Shown: positions 15,927 through 17,719 of the stretch, piece after piece | Layout of the letters: each line of letters begins with the position of its first letter | How positions within the stretch are numbered: position 1 is the first letter of the stretch | NCBI GenBank assembly: GCA_966250335.1 | Contig: CBINGZ010000067.1 | Coordinates: 1 to 17,719 of the forward strand | Length of the DNA stretch: 17,719 nt | Direction of reading: 5' to 3' | Source of the DNA: OLB7 sp966250335 | GTDB lineage: Bacteria > Bacteroidota > Ignavibacteria > OLB7 | Position numbers and translations under genes: made by a program | Notes under the pieces: generated by a model | Told to the model about the DNA's origin: nothing | Database searches by the model: none | The model's input: only the letters and a program-made list of their open reading frames with translations

Positions 15927-16212
15927 TCCATAGGTAGTATCCCGGATTCCGGCGTGTTATCCAATATTCTCAGTTCAAGCTGCGCTTTAAGTAGAGGCCT
16001 CGGCAGAGTAGACTTTTCAAGCCGTTAGATCGATATTTCGCTAGTGATACTGCGCTGAGGGTATGAAAAAAAGGAATGTTTTTTCAGAATGATGGATATG
16101 ACCATGCGGTGAAATCGACCCGGCCCGGATGTTTTCCGGGGCTTCACGACTGTTGCGCGGAGCGCGATGACGTCACGATACTCCGGGATCGAGCATAGTA
16201 CGATAGGATGCT

Positions 16213-16746
16213 CTATATCTCTTTATGATCGATCGTCAGGAGATAGTGAGCCTCGTCGGTGAAGACGCCGTCATGCTGGAGAGCGCGCGGCTCGTATCCC
16301 CACCGAACAAATCCGGCACGCTCGTAGAGTCTGGTGGCCGCCTCGGCGACCATCGTGACGCTCAGATGAAGAGCCTCGACGTCGCTCCATCTTCCGGCAT
16401 ACCCGATCACCCCGTCGAGCAGCGCGCGCCCGGCGCCTCTGCCGCGCGCCCGTTCCGTCACGTACATTCCCCAGATCACCGCCTTGTGGCGCTGCTTGAT
16501 CCTGGCCGTACGAACCACGCCGACCATCCCCACAAGATCCTCTCCGTCGAAACAGCCGAAGACCGCCTGCTGGTCGACGTCGCCGAGAGCGGTCTGCACG
16601 AACTCCAGAGAGAGACCGCGATCCTCCTCCGGAGTGGCGCCGAACGAGAGAGGGTCGGCATGCAATGCCTCGCGACGCAGCTCCACCAGAAGGGGAGCGT
16701 CCTCGGGATGCAGCTGTCGGACGGTATAAGGGGATGTCGTTTCCAT
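16213..16746 (-). CDS. GNAT-family N-acetyltransferase
   Basis: The 177-residue protein has the GNAT fold in order: YTVRQLHPEDAPLLVELRREAL (split across residues 7-28) as strand 1 and helix 1, a mid-strand LVGMVGVVR, the acetyl-CoA pyrophosphate loop motif A at 95-110 (YVTERARGRGAGRALL, with the R-G-x-G-x-G/A core), and motif B with ATRLYERAGFVRWG at 137-150. The length is normal and there is no signal peptide, so it is cytosolic. It transfers acetyl from acetyl-CoA to an amine; the substrate cannot be read from sequence. It starts 31 bp after the stop of the GyrI-like gene on the same strand, so the two probably form an operon. No strong ribosome site precedes the ATG. Confidence 0.92.
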   Translation of the reverse strand: METTSPYTVRQLHPEDAPLLVELRREALHADPLSFGATPEEDRGLSLEFVQTALGDVDQQAVFGCFDGEDLVGMVGVVRTARIKQRHKAVIWGMYVTERARGRGAGRALLDGVIGYAGRWSDVEALHLSVTMVAEAATRLYERAGFVRWGYEPRALQHDGVFTDEAHYLLTIDHKEI

Positions 16747-16777
16747 CGGTCTATGATAAAGGTGAAATCCTGGTTGC

Positions 16778-17398
16778 TCAGGTTTTGCGGATCGGCTGTC
16801 TCAGCACCGTCCTGAGTCGTGAGGGGGCCGTGCGCCGGGGATCGCTCAGATAGATCTCGTGGTGCCTGCCATTCTCCACGTATCCGTTCTCCGGTATCCA
16901 TTCGTTGTGGAGACGGGCCAGGACCGGACCTTCATCGTCATACGATCCTCTATGGAGAATCTGGACCGACCTTCCCTCGTCGAGACGTTCCATTCTCATG
17001 GACGCGAGGGCGGGGAGATCCTTCTTTCCGGCAGCCTCCCTGACCGCGCGTTCGTAGATCTCGACGGTGATCCGGTCGGGGACCATGATCATCATCGTCC
17101 AGTCCCATCTGCTCTTGTCGCGCATGTCGGTGAAGACTCTGTGATCGTCGGCCCACCAGAGTCCTTCCAGAGGAGGGATCACGTAATCGCGTTCAAGCTC
17201 CCGTTTGCTTATGAACTTCATCCCGTACGACACGGCATAGAGCGCCTCGACCGCCTGCGAATATGCCACCGCCGTGTTGGGATCGCCGTGTCCGTCGACC
17301 ATCACGAAGTTCATGGAGGGAACATCCACCACACTGAACTCTCCGGCGGAGGGATGATAGAGATGCCTGAGCTCCTTGCCGAAATCGGTTTTCGTCAT
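16778..17398 (-). CDS. GyrI-like small-molecule-binding domain protein
   Basis: The 206-residue protein matches, over its whole length, a stand-alone GyrI-like family: opening DFGKELRHLYHP, then VDVPSMNFVMVDGHGDPN (residues about 24-41), the core YSQAVEALYAVSYGMKF, PLEGLWW, and near the end HRGSYDDEGP and HEIYLSDPRRTAP followed by LRTVLR. These are hallmarks of the family (family knowledge). There is no helix-turn-helix, so it is not the full regulator type in which this domain is fused to an AraC or MerR DNA-binding part. Such proteins bind small hydrophobic or cationic compounds, and some hydrolyse them; the ligand here is unknown. It is the first gene of a likely two-gene unit with the GNAT enzyme, which would suit a role in handling or modifying small toxic compounds, but that is inference. 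Confidence 0.88.
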   Translation of the reverse strand: MTKTDFGKELRHLYHPSAGEFSVVDVPSMNFVMVDGHGDPNTAVAYSQAVEALYAVSYGMKFISKRELERDYVIPPLEGLWWADDHRVFTDMRDKSRWDWTMMIMVPDRITVEIYERAVREAAGKKDLPALASMRMERLDEGRSVQILHRGSYDDEGPVLARLHNEWIPENGYVENGRHHEIYLSDPRRTAPSRLRTVLRQPIRKT

Positions 17399-17440
17399 GA
17401 GAGTCGCTTCGGGTTACGGGATCGGAGGTTCGGTCGGGTA

Positions 17441-17456
17441 TCGAACCGCAGTTCGA
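17441..17456. promoter_or_regulatory. Inverted repeat upstream of the GyrI-like gene
   Basis: TCGAAC, CGCA and GTTCGA form a perfect 6-bp palindrome 43-58 bp before the start codon at 17398. It lies where an operator or a 5' leader hairpin could act. No clear promoter hexamers are seen around it in 17399-17535. Confidence 0.3.
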
Positions 17457-17535
17457 AAAATAAGATGGAGGGAGGAATAGATTGCGCCGATCGTCCGGGT
17501 GTGAGATATCCTCATGTGGAATTTCCGGGTCGTGC

Positions 17536-17569
17536 AAAAAAAAATCCTCGCGGGTCTGTCCGCGAGGAT
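17536..17569 (-). terminator. Intrinsic terminator of the right-edge gene
   Basis: On the minus strand ATCCTCGCGG pairs perfectly with CCGCGAGGAT around a 6-nt loop, followed by a run of nine T (overlapping the stem by one base). It is a textbook Rho-independent terminator, about 95 bp past the stop codon at 17665. A further small hairpin CGCCGC/GCGGCG lies at 17642-17656. Confidence 0.92.
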
Positions 17570-17664
17570 CCGGGGGGTAGTGAGTCGCGTCTGTCGCGCC
17601 TCAGCTTGTGGGCTCCTGTACCTGTCAATCTTCTTCGTTGTCGCCGCGTAGCGGCGTCCCAGCC

Positions 17665-17719
17665 TTAGTTGGAGTAGACGGCGCTGACGGTGAAGGTTCC
17701 GCTGTAGCTGCCGCGCTGC
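17665..17719 (-). CDS. C-terminal end of a gene cut by the window edge (possibly DUF4402)
   Basis: The only readable part is the last 17 residues, QRGSYSGTFTVSAVYSN, followed by TAA at 17665-17667. A G-x-Y-x-G-x-F-T-V ending with alternating beta-strand residues and a final Tyr-x-Asn is typical of DUF4402-type secreted beta-sandwich proteins, which are common in this kind of genome (family knowledge). The strong terminator at 17536-17569 supports a real gene ending here. With so little sequence the family call is tentative. Confidence 0.5.
   Translation of the reverse strand, partial: QRGSYSGTFTVSAVYSN

Larger units (their letters stand above)
15848..16212. other. Gene-free intergenic region with several palindromes
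   Basis: No coding frame is convincing over these 365 bp. It holds the CATTGG palindrome and putative promoter of the 11504-15847 gene (separate entries). Minus-strand GGGAGGAGG at about 15886-15894 looks like a strong ribosome site but has no gene at the right distance. TGAAAAAA/TTTTTTCA forms an A/T hairpin at 16064-16086. CCCGG/CCGGG forms a hairpin at 16124-16140, 73 bp past the GNAT stop, which may help to end that transcript though it lacks a T tract. Confidence 0.55.

Noticed and set aside
16150..16174. Sequence resembling a degenerate CRISPR repeat (CTGTTGCGCGGAGCGCGATG)
   Set aside because: It shares the CTGTT start and GCGCGGAG core by eye but lacks the hairpin and the ATGATCC end, is single, and lies 12.6 kb from the array.
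1..17719. cas genes, anti-CRISPR genes, toxin-antitoxin pairs or other defence genes
   Set aside because: I looked through the coding regions for Cas, helicase, nuclease and small paired-gene signatures and saw none. The only defence component in the window is the array itself.

Overview
The window is GC-rich and reads as a chromosomal piece of a Bacteroidota/Chlorobiota-type (FCB group) bacterium. The main reason is two very large secreted proteins that both end in a type IX secretion (T9SS) type A sorting domain of the 'LDQNKPNPFNPTT' style seen in Ignavibacteria/Kapabacteria-like lineages. The lineage is an inference; no ribosomal RNA is present.

Layout: (1) 66-3509 is a type I-E-like CRISPR array of 57 identical 28-bp repeats and 56 spacers of 33 bp, with a fixed 61-bp period. 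No cas gene lies in the window, and repeat orientation puts the leader and probably the cas genes to the left, outside it. (2) 3711-3822 is a minus-strand tRNA-Glu(UUC) followed by a strong intrinsic terminator. (3) 4100-4516 (-) is a heavy-metal-associated lipoprotein. (4) 4794-6426 (+) is a tightly overlapping three-gene operon: an acidic small protein, an FtsB/DivIC-like division protein and a ROK-family sugar kinase. (5) 6472-6644 is a large nested palindromic REP/MITE-like element between convergent genes. (6) 6812-11227 (-) and 11504-15847 (-) are two giant T9SS cargo proteins. One carries seven SBBP repeats, a PKD domain and five Cys-rich Ig-like repeats. The other carries a VWA-like domain without a visible MIDAS motif, a complete seven-repeat WD40 propeller, and several ASH-like modules. 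(7) 16213-17398 (-) is a GNAT acetyltransferase downstream of a GyrI-like small-molecule-binding protein. (8) 17536-17719 holds the terminator and the last 17 codons of a further minus-strand gene, possibly a DUF4402-type surface protein.

Nothing here is a clearly new multi-gene system. The points most worth a second look are the very uniform CRISPR array with an almost A-free first spacer position (1 of 56), the extracellular WD40 propeller built into a VWA/ASH/T9SS protein next to a second propeller protein, and the palindromic element downstream of the kinase gene.
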